Source of the DNA: Tenacibaculum sp. 190524A05c | GTDB taxonomy: Bacteria > Bacteroidota > Bacteroidia > Flavobacteriales > Flavobacteriaceae | NCBI RefSeq assembly: GCF_964036595.1 | Contig: NZ_OZ038523.1 | Coordinates: 3,664,501 to 3,728,500 of the forward strand | Direction: 5' to 3' | Length of the DNA stretch: 64,000 bases | Shown: one piece after another, positions 9,681 to 17,865 of the stretch | How the letters are laid out: every line of letters starts with the position of its first letter | How positions within the stretch are numbered: position 1 is the first letter of the stretch | Translations under genes and position numbers: made by a program | The notes under the pieces: generated by a model | The model's input: only the letters and a program-made list of their open reading frames with translations | Database searches by the model: none | Told to the model about the DNA's origin: nothing

Positions 9681-10797
9681 TATGTAAAAGATTTTTAATT
9701 GTTGAAACCATTTTGTCATTTTCCGAATAGGTTAGTTTATAACAATTTGTGTTAGAAAACCAATCAAGAAAAACTTCTACATTCTCTTTTTTATCAGAGA
9801 TCCAAGAATCAGGAATGAGTTGTTGGAAAGCTTCAATCTTCGAAATTTGTTCAAAGTTAAGTCCACTGTTTTTTTCGTATTTGATAAAAACTAAATCATT
9901 ACAAGGTAGATTGTGATGAGGCTGATTTGTTTTTGGAGGTAAAAAACGAACAATTTTATTTAATCGTTTGAAATGAAACTCAGCAGTATGTTCTAATTCA
10001 GGATACATAGGTAGTAATGTTTCCAGGCTGTTTCTTTTTATAGAAATTGCAGAAGGAAAAGTATACACGTGCTTTTTTTCGATATCCATTGGAACAAAGT
10101 CGTCTGCTAAACAGGTTAATCCATTCGCTTGTAAAATTGCTAGAGATGTGCTTTTTCCATTACCTGAATCACCTAAAAGGAGTAAGGACTTTTCGTTATT
10201 CCCTAATCCTGATGCGTGAAAAATCCCCATCCATTCATCTTCAGGTTTATTATGCATGAATTGAACCATGTACATTGAGAATTTTCCTTGGAAATAATGT
10301 ATTTCTTCTCGGGGCCAAGAACCAATAAACGCCCCATCAATTATTAAAAACGTCACATTATTTTCGGTAAATACCTGAAAAGTATGATCGCTTTTATCTG
10401 AGGCGTTTAATTCTAAGTGTGAAAACTTAGGGTGGATAAGGTACTCTTCAAATTCAGATTGAAATTGCACTTTAAACACTTGGTCGTTCACTCCATACAA
10501 CTTCGTATTGTAAAATGGAGGAATATTGTATTCTGAACCGTGATCAGGTTCAAGTTTCTTATTTGTAGTGTTAGGAATATGAATTTCATGATTGATTTTA
10601 TGCACAAAATCAATAGCATCATGTGGGGGAATTTGAAATTCACTCTCTAATTCTCTACTTATTGTTTCAATAGAAACTCCGTTGTTCAGTTGTAAAAGAA
10701 TATCTGATGTTTTCTGTTCCAGAACTATATACTTATTAGTTGCTGAAAACCATACTACAGATTTCTCTTCAATATTCCTTCTTATTATTTCGCTCAT
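9670..10797 (-). CDS. PqqD-like N-terminus fused to HPr-kinase-like ATPase
   Basis: This 375-residue protein has two parts. Residues about 5-75 look like a PqqD/RRE-type winged-helix peptide-binding domain: an early VVWFSATNKYIVLEQ segment, then SDILLQLNNGVSIETI. Residues about 190-260 carry an HPr kinase-like P-loop, GDSGNGKST at 209-217, followed by a Walker B-like ADDFVPMD at 231-238. In known clusters, such kinases and PqqD-like domains modify or carry ribosomal peptides, for example in some lasso-peptide loci. No cyclase, asparagine synthetase-like gene or radical SAM gene lies nearby, so the pathway is not established. It is the first gene of a two-gene operon with the nucleotidyltransferase-like gene. 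The HPr kinase-like call is firm; the PqqD call is probable. Confidence 0.8.
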   Translation of the reverse strand: MSEIIRRNIEEKSVVWFSATNKYIVLEQKTSDILLQLNNGVSIETISRELESEFQIPPHDAIDFVHKINHEIHIPNTTNKKLEPDHGSEYNIPPFYNTKLYGVNDQVFKVQFQSEFEEYLIHPKFSHLELNASDKSDHTFQVFTENNVTFLIIDGAFIGSWPREEIHYFQGKFSMYMVQFMHNKPEDEWMGIFHASGLGNNEKSLLLLGDSGNGKSTSLAILQANGLTCLADDFVPMDIEKKHVYTFPSAISIKRNSLETLLPMYPELEHTAEFHFKRLNKIVRFLPPKTNQPHHNLPCNDLVFIKYEKNSGLNFEQISKIEAFQQLIPDSWISDKKENVEVFLDWFSNTNCYKLTYSENDKMVSTIKNLLHNDL

Positions 10798-10798
10798 C

Positions 10799-10820
10799 AG
10801 GTTTTAAAAATATAAAACCT
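10799..10820 (-). terminator. Weak AT-rich hairpin after protease gene
   Basis: AGGTTTTA (10799-10806) pairs with TAAAACCT (10813-10820) in the gap between the metalloprotease stop and the next minus-strand gene. There is no clear U-run, so termination is uncertain. Confidence 0.25.
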
Positions 10821-10852
10821 ATCAGAAGTAGAAACCTTATTTTTTAAATAAT

Positions 10853-13800
10853 TTATAATTTCATTTTTTTAATAATTTTACCTTCCTCAGTTGAAATAGC
10901 GACTAAATATATTCCAGAGGCAGGTTGGTTAAACTTAATTCTATTAGTCTCAGAAGATTCGAAGCTTGAGTCAAGTATTACCTTACCTTGAATTGAGTAA
11001 ACTTGTATCAAACCATTTAATCTTAAGTTTTTAATTGTTATTTCGTTAGCATCAGATTTGAATATCTGATAACCTTCAACTATATTTTCAGTTTCTTCTA
11101 CAATTGTTTGTCTTGTGTGAATATAAAATCTTCCTGTATCTATTGAGTTTTTGGTAGGAGAGAATTCATACGTTTCATTTTTAAGGTTTATAAACCTGTT
11201 AAACGTTTTATCTTCTAAAAACACTTCAACATCTTCAGGAAGATTTAAAAGTTCCGCGGATAGGGTTAATTTTTCTCTAGTAGTTGTTTTAAATCCAATT
11301 GGAATGATCATGTTATTATAACCATCATTAGGTAATGTTTGTATCGCTAAATGTCTGTTGTCATTACTGCTTAAAAGTCCTGAAAAAATTAAGAAGTCAG
11401 CCTCTTTACTGTAGACTTTAGAGTCATAGCCATTGTCAAATTCAGTAGATTTTCCTTCAGCATAAAACAATTTTGTTGATCTATTATATTCCGAGTTTTC
11501 TAAAGAAAGTTCAATAGAAAAATAATCTTGTGGCGTAGATGTTTCCTCTGTTTTTTGATGTAAGTCAGATGTTTTAAATAAAACATTGCCTTCTTTTTGT
11601 ATATCTATGAAAAATCCTTCAGCCGGAGCAATTTCAGTAGGAGAAATTTTATTATAAGTTTGATAATATTCTCCATTCCAAATCCAAATTGATTGTTCAC
11701 TCAAAAGTTCTTTATTAGTAGATAGAAATTGCTCAGCATCAGTATAAGCCAAATGTGGGTTTCCAATCAAATTCATATTTGTTTTTGATGCTTTAACAAC
11801 TGGTATAGTTACATCATCCACAGCCAATTCCCCATTAAACATAAGTGTTTGGCTTTCATTTAACTTAATTGAATATCCTTGACCAGGTGTTAAATCCTCA
11901 TTAGAATCTTGCATGAAACAGCTCCAAGCATTTTCGTTGGTATTAAAGTAGGATAGACTTATTTCATCATTATCATTAACAAGTAATTCGTTTTCCGTTA
12001 TTAATTTTTTTACTGTTTGATTTAATAGTGGAGGAGAAATTATGTTCCATTCATTTTTATCAATCTTTTTCTCGTATGTTATCTTTCTGCTAATAGGGAT
12101 GCTTGATATAAAAGATGCTCCAGTTTCTAATTTTAATGAATTAAATATTATTCTATCCTCAACAATAGGGTAGTGCTTTAACTTATTTGATATTACAATA
12201 TTCGTTCCTTCATCAGGAATTGAATTATTCGACCAGTTTGACTTATTAAACCAATCTGAACTTGAATTTCCTACCCAAAGAACTTCCTTACTTTGATCAA
12301 GAAGTGTTACTGTAATATCCTGTGTGAAACCTAGACTAACATCACAAGGATTGTCAATAAGATATTTATCATTAGAGTTTTGATAAAAACTACTAATAAT
12401 TCGCATAGAAGTTACTCCTTGTTTAATTTGCTTAGTTTTTAAGTTGAAAACGGTAGAGAAAGAGTATCTATCAGTACTAATTTCATTACTAACAACCCAT
12501 TCATCCTCTGTATTGAATTCTCCATCTCCATTTAAATCGATAAATACATTGTAGAAGAATTCTTGTTTTCTTGATTGGTCTATTTTTAAACTTATATCAG
12601 AATGTGATTTAATAACAGTATCACCACTATCAATTACTGATATTCCACCATTGTTACATTCAATGTTTGACAAGCTTATTAATGTGCTTTGATTATCTTT
12701 TAGCGTAATTCTTTCAGGGACAAAACCAAATCCATCACAAGTATTAGTTGTATTACAATACACATTACCAGTTTTTATATTTTGAGATTCACTGTAACTA
12801 TTTGGTGAATTAACGGGAATAACTCTATATGAATATTCTGTATCATTTTGAATGTTATGATCAACGAATTCATTTGAGTTTTTTCCTACTCCAGATATTG
12901 GTTCAAATCCACTTCCGGTTGAAACGTTAGCTCTTTCAACGATATATCCTAGGTTACTTTCGATATTCGTCCATTTTAAACTATTATAAAGAGTTGTATT
13001 CGCTATATAAGTGATTTTTGGAGCTTGGATCAGTTCTTGGTTCTGATAACCGTCTAAATCGTATCTATCGTCGTTTAAACGGTATTCTAGAGCGTTTCTC
13101 ATAATATTGAATTGCTCGTCTGTAAAACTATTTCTATGCTCTATATAATAAGACATGAAGTTACTTTTATCCGCTATGTAAAGAGTTCCATATTTATCGG
13201 TGGTATCATTACTATTATGTGGATCTGCAGGTGTGCTGCATAAAAAGTCTCCTGTACTGCTACAGTTTGATTGATTTCCTTCTCTTGCTACATTTTCTGC
13301 TAATGCATATGAATTTCCGTACTCAGTACTCGTATGCGTGTGAAATAACCCTAGATAATGTCCTATCTCGTGAGGAAGATTTGAATTAACATGTTTGGCC
13401 GGGGAGCCAAACATGTTTTTTGAGAAGAAGACAGCATTTGGGGTTGTCGAAGAGTTGGGGAATGAGGAAAAGCTTCCTCCTTTATTCGTAATGAAGAAGT
13501 TTGTACAATTAGGATTCAAGAAATTTACATAATCTTGTCTTTTTGCTTCTTTGGCATACAAATAATCAGAATCTATATAATTTATTTTAGCTAAATAAAA
13601 ACGTATGTTTAAAGGAGATGAGGTTTTGTTAATTGTTACAAAACCGTTTGGTATTCTAGAAATGAATTGACTTAGGTTATAGTCAGTTTCACCGTTAGAC
13701 TTTCTTACAATATGTAAAATTACGGGTAGGTCTAAGTTCGAAAACCTTTTGTTATGCTTGGTGTTTACAAATTCTTTATATAGAGCAATATTATTTGCAG

Positions 13801-14092
13801 TAGGTATTTGCTCATTATAATGTTGGTGATTATCAGGTTTTAATTCTTGTCCTTGTGATACTATAGAAATCAAAAAACTGAGGATCAAAAAGCCTAAAAC
13901 ATGGCTATCTCTTTGATTCTGAAATAGGTTTTGTTTAGTGTTTGTAAATAAAAGTTTATACAAAATCCAATTTGTAACACTTTTTTCATTATTTTTATCA
14001 CACAAGTATTGTATAAATACTAGTTTCGAAAAATATCTACTGAGTTTTTTGAATGTAAGTTTTACACTTAAAGAAATAAAATCTTTAACCAT
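10853..14092 (-). CDS. Secreted M43-type metalloprotease with GEVED and T9SS domains
   Basis: This long protein (1079 residues from the first ATG) contains the metzincin zinc motif HEIGHYLGLFH at residues 241-251, with zinc ligands H241, H245 and H251 and catalytic E242. The pappalysin (M43) family is the best fit. A fibronectin III-like segment and a GEVED-type domain containing FIDLNGDGEF follow. Next is a module starting VLWVGNSSSDWFNKSNW and a C-terminal T9SS type A sorting domain ending in KKMKL, so surface export is expected. The start is doubtful: the evident signal peptide (FLILSFLISIVSQGQ) lies about 65 to 80 residues inside the frame, with no ATG just before it. A TTG codon about 20 residues upstream of the hydrophobic core, or a sequence error, is possible. 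A 19-base motif shared with the tail-collar gene lies upstream. Confidence 0.85.
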   Translation of the reverse strand: MVKDFISLSVKLTFKKLSRYFSKLVFIQYLCDKNNEKSVTNWILYKLLFTNTKQNLFQNQRDSHVLGFLILSFLISIVSQGQELKPDNHQHYNEQIPTANNIALYKEFVNTKHNKRFSNLDLPVILHIVRKSNGETDYNLSQFISRIPNGFVTINKTSSPLNIRFYLAKINYIDSDYLYAKEAKRQDYVNFLNPNCTNFFITNKGGSFSSFPNSSTTPNAVFFSKNMFGSPAKHVNSNLPHEIGHYLGLFHTHTSTEYGNSYALAENVAREGNQSNCSSTGDFLCSTPADPHNSNDTTDKYGTLYIADKSNFMSYYIEHRNSFTDEQFNIMRNALEYRLNDDRYDLDGYQNQELIQAPKITYIANTTLYNSLKWTNIESNLGYIVERANVSTGSGFEPISGVGKNSNEFVDHNIQNDTEYSYRVIPVNSPNSYSESQNIKTGNVYCNTTNTCDGFGFVPERITLKDNQSTLISLSNIECNNGGISVIDSGDTVIKSHSDISLKIDQSRKQEFFYNVFIDLNGDGEFNTEDEWVVSNEISTDRYSFSTVFNLKTKQIKQGVTSMRIISSFYQNSNDKYLIDNPCDVSLGFTQDITVTLLDQSKEVLWVGNSSSDWFNKSNWSNNSIPDEGTNIVISNKLKHYPIVEDRIIFNSLKLETGASFISSIPISRKITYEKKIDKNEWNIISPPLLNQTVKKLITENELLVNDNDEISLSYFNTNENAWSCFMQDSNEDLTPGQGYSIKLNESQTLMFNGELAVDDVTIPVVKASKTNMNLIGNPHLAYTDAEQFLSTNKELLSEQSIWIWNGEYYQTYNKISPTEIAPAEGFFIDIQKEGNVLFKTSDLHQKTEETSTPQDYFSIELSLENSEYNRSTKLFYAEGKSTEFDNGYDSKVYSKEADFLIFSGLLSSNDNRHLAIQTLPNDGYNNMIIPIGFKTTTREKLTLSAELLNLPEDVEVFLEDKTFNRFINLKNETYEFSPTKNSIDTGRFYIHTRQTIVEETENIVEGYQIFKSDANEITIKNLRLNGLIQVYSIQGKVILDSSFESSETNRIKFNQPASGIYLVAISTEEGKIIKKMKL

Positions 14093-14253
14093 TTTGGTCA
14101 GTTTTAATATTGACTATTTCAGGCCCTGCTATTGTTCACTCGCCAAAGTCTTACAATTGCGGGGTTAACTGTATATATAAAGATTATTGTAATTGAATAT
14201 ACAATACGTAACACATTTATCTATTAGAAAACCATACGGGAGGTAGGTTAATG

Positions 14254-14272
14254 TAGGTGTTTCTAAAAAGTA
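14254..14272 (-). promoter_or_regulatory. 19-base motif shared with tail-collar upstream region
   Basis: On the minus strand this reads TACTTTTTAGAAACACCTA. It matches the copy at 18612-18630 at 17 of 19 positions, in the same orientation relative to the gene downstream. It may be an activator site in front of the metalloprotease gene. Confidence 0.45.
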
Positions 14273-14471
14273 AATTTTAAGATTCCTAAATACATTTACA
14301 TAAATTATCTTCGAAACTCTGGGGGATTAAGTAACTGAATAATTTTAGCACTATTTAGAGGATGAAATGTGCAGTAATTCGAAGTGTGTTTGGAGTATTC
14401 AACTAAAAAATAGTTAAGAGTATCTCTTAAGCATAATATTGGGGGGTGTTAATTAAACTTCAATTTAAACA

Positions 14472-14490
14472 AATACAATGAGATTGTATT
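14472..14490. repeat. Perfect hairpin next to a G-run
   Basis: AATACAAT (14472-14479), loop GAG, ATTGTATT (14483-14490), followed at once by GGGGG and a short T-run on the plus strand. It may be a weak plus-strand terminator or an RNA structure; the role is unknown. Confidence 0.35.
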
Positions 14491-14613
14491 GGGGGTCTTT
14501 TTGATAAAAGAAGATTTGTGTGTGGTATTACTTCTTTCTTCGTCTTTCAGCTTTTACACTTCTAAGATAATTTATTTTTATGAATTAAACAAACATTTTA
14601 TTGAAGTTTTACG

Positions 14614-14646
14614 AAAAAAAATGCCTCAAGAGAATTCTTGAGGCAT
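14614..14646 (-). terminator. Strong intrinsic terminator
   Basis: The arms ATGCCTCAAG (14621-14630) and CTTGAGGCAT (14637-14646) form a perfect 10-base stem with a 6-base loop. On the minus strand the hairpin is followed by a run of U (the As at 14614-14621). It closes the operon of the T9SS protein and the 55-residue protein. Confidence 0.85.
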
Positions 14647-14667
14647 TGAATATGATGTGTTTATCTA

Positions 14668-14835
14668 TTAGAACCCATCTCCTGGCGCTTCTGGAGAAGC
14701 GGCTTGAGCTTTCTTTGGATTTAATATTAAGTAAGTTCCTAAAGCAGTTAAAGCTGTATACTTACCATAGTTTCCTATTTTCTTAAGAGCTTCCTTTCTA
14801 GTAATCTCTTCTTTATTTAATTTGTTATTCTTCAT
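14668..14835 (-). CDS. Small 55-residue protein with leader-like N-terminus
   Basis: This short gene reads ATG at 14835 to TAA at 14668-14670. The protein begins MKNNKLNKEEITRKEALKKI, a charged segment resembling a weak Tat motif (TRKEALK). A hydrophobic stretch, YTALTALGTYLIL, follows, then NPKKAQA, which looks like a signal-peptidase site. About ten residues remain (ASPEAPGDGF). A secreted short peptide, a lipid-free surface peptide or a peptide precursor are all possible. It lies 19 bases downstream of a T9SS protein gene and is followed by a strong terminator, so it is almost certainly transcribed. From memory, similar small proteins ending in Gly/Pro-rich tails occur in other flavobacteria, but I cannot assign a family. 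The function is unknown. Confidence 0.72.
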   Translation of the reverse strand: MKNNKLNKEEITRKEALKKIGNYGKYTALTALGTYLILNPKKAQAASPEAPGDGF

Positions 14836-14854
14836 GATATAGTAGAGGATTAGT

Positions 14855-16975
14855 TTATTCTAAAATGATTTTCTTAGTAATGTTTCCTAAAACAGAGTTT
14901 AGTTTAACAACATATACTCCTGTAGATAAATTAGGTAAAGCAATTTTACTTAATCCATTAGAGTTGATATCAGTATTAACTAATTCTTCTCCTAAAAGAG
15001 AGAATACTTTTACTTTAGCTTCAGATTGTAATCCGGCAACTGTAATTTCATTATTAGCAGATCTATAAATACTAACATTTGCTATATTTTGAGCAATATC
15101 ATCATTGCTTAAACGAGCTGATGTTGTATGTAAATAATATTGTCCGATTCCATTTACTGCAGATTTTGTAGTAATGGTGTGGTCATCTTCAGAAAGATTT
15201 ACAAACGTATTATTTAATCTATCTTCTAAGTAAACATTAACACCTTGAGGTAAGTTTTTAGTGTTTACAGAAAATGTAATTTCTTTATTTGACTCAGCGA
15301 TTAAACCAACAGGAACTACCATAGTCTCAATATCCGAATTAGGTAACGATTGAACTTGATAGTTATCACCTTGACTGTCTGATAATAGATGAGTATAGAC
15401 AGCGAATGAATTTGTTAATCCATTAAATAATTTTCCGTCATATCCATTATCAAAACCTGTAGTTGTACCATTTATATAGTATAGTTTTGCGTATCTACTG
15501 TTTGATCCATCATTTACATAGAGTTGAACTTCAGGTCTAGAACTTCTTTGGAATGTGTCAGAAGCTTCATGGCTTTGCATTGCTCCCGTGAATGATACAT
15601 TATTTGTAGAGTTAGCTTCTACAAAGAACCCTTGTCCAGGTGCAATTTTAAAAGCATCAGCAGTAACCTTAGTTTCGTAACTAGAAGTTGCTTGGTTCCA
15701 AACATAAATTGTTTCTGAGGCTAAATCTCCACTTTCTGCAGTTAAAAATGTTGCACTATTTACAAAAGCAGTATATGGATTACCTAATAAATTAAAGTTA
15801 GTTCCACTTCCACCACCTTGTGTAAGAGCAATCATAACATCGCCCGAATTAACCGAGCCTGTAAAAGAAATATTACCTGCCGCAGATAAGCTAGCAGAAT
15901 AACCTTTTCCATTTACTAAAGCGTCTGTAGCAGTATTTGAAAAATATGCCCATCTATCGTTTGCAACGGCTTGGGAGTTATCGTAAGGAGCAAAACTAAT
16001 TTCACTACTTCCGTTTGTTTTAAAGCTATTATTAGCTCTCATATCAGTCATGTCCTCTCCACTTACAGGGCTAGACACTAAATACCAGTTAGTAGTTCCT
16101 AAACTTCTTATATAAGTAACGTCATCAGATATACTTGCGTTTGCTATTAATGAAGCACCTGAGTTTATCGTAATTTTATAAACATCACCTGGTGTAGAAC
16201 TAACGGTTGGATAGTTTGTTACTCCTGAAGAAGGAATTACCACATTATCATATTTTTCAGGAACATGTGAAGAACTCCAGTTAGTATCTGTACCCCAATC
16301 TGAACTTGTAGTACCATTCCAAGTCACATCTACTAAAGTAATATTTGGAGAAACATATCCTATCGCATTCGCTCCTGACCAGTTTGCACTATTACCAACT
16401 GCCTCTGATATTTCCTTACCTGTTCCAGTCATAACACCTGAGTAATATACATTGTCGAATTCTTCTTCAGCTCCAGCCCCGGCTCCAGCAGCAACGGCAT
16501 TGACATCATTTGTTAAACCTGTAGGTAAATCTGATTGATTCGCGTCATTAGATCCAGTTTGCCATTGAGTACTATTAGTTTGAACAGCAAAAATAAAAGT
16601 TGGTGCACCTTCAGTACCTTGGTATGCAATTAATTGATCACCTGCTCCAGATAATCCTAAACCACCACTAACTTCTACAAATGCTCCACTATCTCCGGAA
16701 GTGTACTCTATAGTAGTTCCTCTAGTTATTAATGAAGGAGCAGTATATTCAACTCTACCTTCGTTACCTCTAAAACTTGATCCCAACCATCCATCATCAG
16801 TAAATTTTATTTGAGTTCCAGCCTCGAGATCCACGAGAGTTATGAATTTAAACCTGTCAGGTGTATCAGCTTGAACATCTATTATTAAAATGTCTCCTGC
16901 AGTTAAAGTGGTTTGAGAAAAACTTTTCAAACCAAAAAAAATGGTTAGAAAAAGTAATAAGTACTTTTGTTTCAT
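14855..16975 (-). CDS. Secreted T9SS C-terminal domain protein
   Basis: This 706-residue protein has a signal peptide ending in LKSFSQ. The N-terminal domain (about residues 22-210) contains AGDILIIDVQAD, LEAGTQIKFTDDGWL and GAGDQLIAYQG, a beta-rich unit common in surface proteins of this phylum. A module starting VTWNGTTSSDWGTDTNW follows, and the C-terminus is a T9SS type A sorting domain (IYRSANNEITVAGL to KKIILE). No catalytic residues are evident, so an adhesive or structural role is more likely than an enzyme. About 450 C-terminal residues share their organisation with the neighbouring metalloprotease. It is the first gene of an operon with the 55-residue protein. Confidence 0.85.
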   Translation of the reverse strand: MKQKYLLLFLTIFFGLKSFSQTTLTAGDILIIDVQADTPDRFKFITLVDLEAGTQIKFTDDGWLGSSFRGNEGRVEYTAPSLITRGTTIEYTSGDSGAFVEVSGGLGLSGAGDQLIAYQGTEGAPTFIFAVQTNSTQWQTGSNDANQSDLPTGLTNDVNAVAAGAGAGAEEEFDNVYYSGVMTGTGKEISEAVGNSANWSGANAIGYVSPNITLVDVTWNGTTSSDWGTDTNWSSSHVPEKYDNVVIPSSGVTNYPTVSSTPGDVYKITINSGASLIANASISDDVTYIRSLGTTNWYLVSSPVSGEDMTDMRANNSFKTNGSSEISFAPYDNSQAVANDRWAYFSNTATDALVNGKGYSASLSAAGNISFTGSVNSGDVMIALTQGGGSGTNFNLLGNPYTAFVNSATFLTAESGDLASETIYVWNQATSSYETKVTADAFKIAPGQGFFVEANSTNNVSFTGAMQSHEASDTFQRSSRPEVQLYVNDGSNSRYAKLYYINGTTTGFDNGYDGKLFNGLTNSFAVYTHLLSDSQGDNYQVQSLPNSDIETMVVPVGLIAESNKEITFSVNTKNLPQGVNVYLEDRLNNTFVNLSEDDHTITTKSAVNGIGQYYLHTTSARLSNDDIAQNIANVSIYRSANNEITVAGLQSEAKVKVFSLLGEELVNTDINSNGLSKIALPNLSTGVYVVKLNSVLGNITKKIILE

Positions 16976-17041
16976 GATAAATTAGTTTTAATTCTAAAAT
17001 TATAAATAAAAAACGGATTTCTTCCTTTTTTTATTAAAAAT

Positions 17042-17081
17042 AACATTAACATAATACTTTGATTTGTATTATGTTAATGTT
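17042..17081 (-). terminator. Long AT-rich hairpin terminator
   Basis: AACATTAACATAATAC (17042-17057) pairs perfectly with GTATTATGTTAATGTT (17066-17081), a 16-base stem with an 8-base loop. On the minus strand it is followed by ATTTTTAATAAAAAAA. It lies just after the tail-collar gene stop and most likely ends that transcript. Confidence 0.7.
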
Positions 17082-17104
17082 CAGGTTGTTGTTTTTGAAA
17101 TATT

Positions 17105-17776
17105 TTAACTTCTAGATGGATATATTCCTTGTAAACAAATTATATATCTCACCACAGTATATGGTTGTCTATTATCAAAAGATTGACTAGCACCAGCTTG
17201 TCCAACAGTAACTGTACCAGCTGCAGTTACAGGAGCTAAGAAAGGTTTTAATGTGGTGTCTGCTTCATCTGAACTATAGATTTGTACCTCTTGATTACTG
17301 AATTCTCCAGTAGCCAAATGTTGACTTTCATCTGGTTCTCCGTTAGCACCAGCATCGGCAACAGCAGGAATGGCAATTGTGGCACTTCCACCTGTTCCAT
17401 TAAAAGAAGCCGCATGTGTATGATTTGGCATTTGAGCTTGAGTAAGAGTTCTAAACTCAGCTCCAAAACCTGGTCCTTGTCTGTAATCTTGTAATCCTGG
17501 TCCACGTCCTGCACTAATAGCTACACGACCTCTTAAGTCTGGTAAAGCAAAAGTTGTTCTACCATCACCTCCATACTGTGTTCCTAATATTGAAAATAAT
17601 GCAGTATTTGAATTAATAGCCAGTAATTGACCGTCACAGAAAGCCCAATTTCTTGGAGCAAAGTTTCCTGCAAACATTCTTATTTCGCCAATAAACGGTT
17701 CTTGAGCATTGGCAGTATTATTAGATAAAAAGAAACAAAGAAAGAAAAGTCCGATGATTTTTTTTATTGAATTCAT
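17105..17776 (-). CDS. Exported phage tail collar domain protein, copy 2
   Basis: This 223-residue protein has a Sec signal peptide (ending in TANAQ) and a tail-collar (microcystin-dependent protein, MdpB-like) fold. The signature includes IGEIRMFAGNFAPRNWAFCD, GQLL, ALFSILGTQYGGDGRTTFAL and PDLRGRV. The phage family name reflects fold similarity. Here the signal peptide and the lack of phage genes argue for a chromosomal secreted protein of unknown role. It is about 90 percent identical to the copy just upstream, with no change from about residue 120 to 182, while the DNA differs at many third codon positions. The 89-base gap between the two copies contains no clear terminator, so co-transcription is likely. 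Confidence 0.88.
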   Translation of the reverse strand: MNSIKKIIGLFFLCFFLSNNTANAQEPFIGEIRMFAGNFAPRNWAFCDGQLLAINSNTALFSILGTQYGGDGRTTFALPDLRGRVAISAGRGPGLQDYRQGPGFGAEFRTLTQAQMPNHTHAASFNGTGGSATIAIPAVADAGANGEPDESQHLATGEFSNQEVQIYSSDEADTTLKPFLAPVTAAGTVTVGQAGASQSFDNRQPYTVVRYIICLQGIYPSRS

Positions 17777-17865
17777 GTTGATTTAGTTTTAATTTTACTT
17801 TGTGTTTGAAATTGAAATAATTAATTATTCACAATAGATTTAACCGTATTAGTTCAATTAATCTA

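Larger units (their letters stand above)
14093..14613. other. Long non-coding region upstream of the protease gene
   Basis: No convincing gene was found in these roughly 520 bases; the longest ATG frames are about 10 to 15 codons. The region holds the shared 19-base motif (14254-14272), three runs of G (14321-14325, 14441-14446, 14491-14495) and two perfect short hairpins. The hairpins are TTAAGAG/CTCTTAA (14414-14430) and AATACAAT/ATTGTATT (14472-14490), each shortly before a G-run. It may be a long regulatory leader or encode a small RNA; this is inference. Confidence 0.5.

Noticed and set aside
8616..10797. Lasso-peptide gene cluster
   Set aside because: Only PqqD/HPr-kinase-like and nucleotidyltransferase-like genes are present; the cyclase and peptidase genes that define lasso clusters are missing.
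14601..14786. Plus-strand frame of 61 codons over the terminator and small gene
   Set aside because: It is antisense to the terminator and to the 55-residue protein, whose composition, terminator and position make it the real gene.
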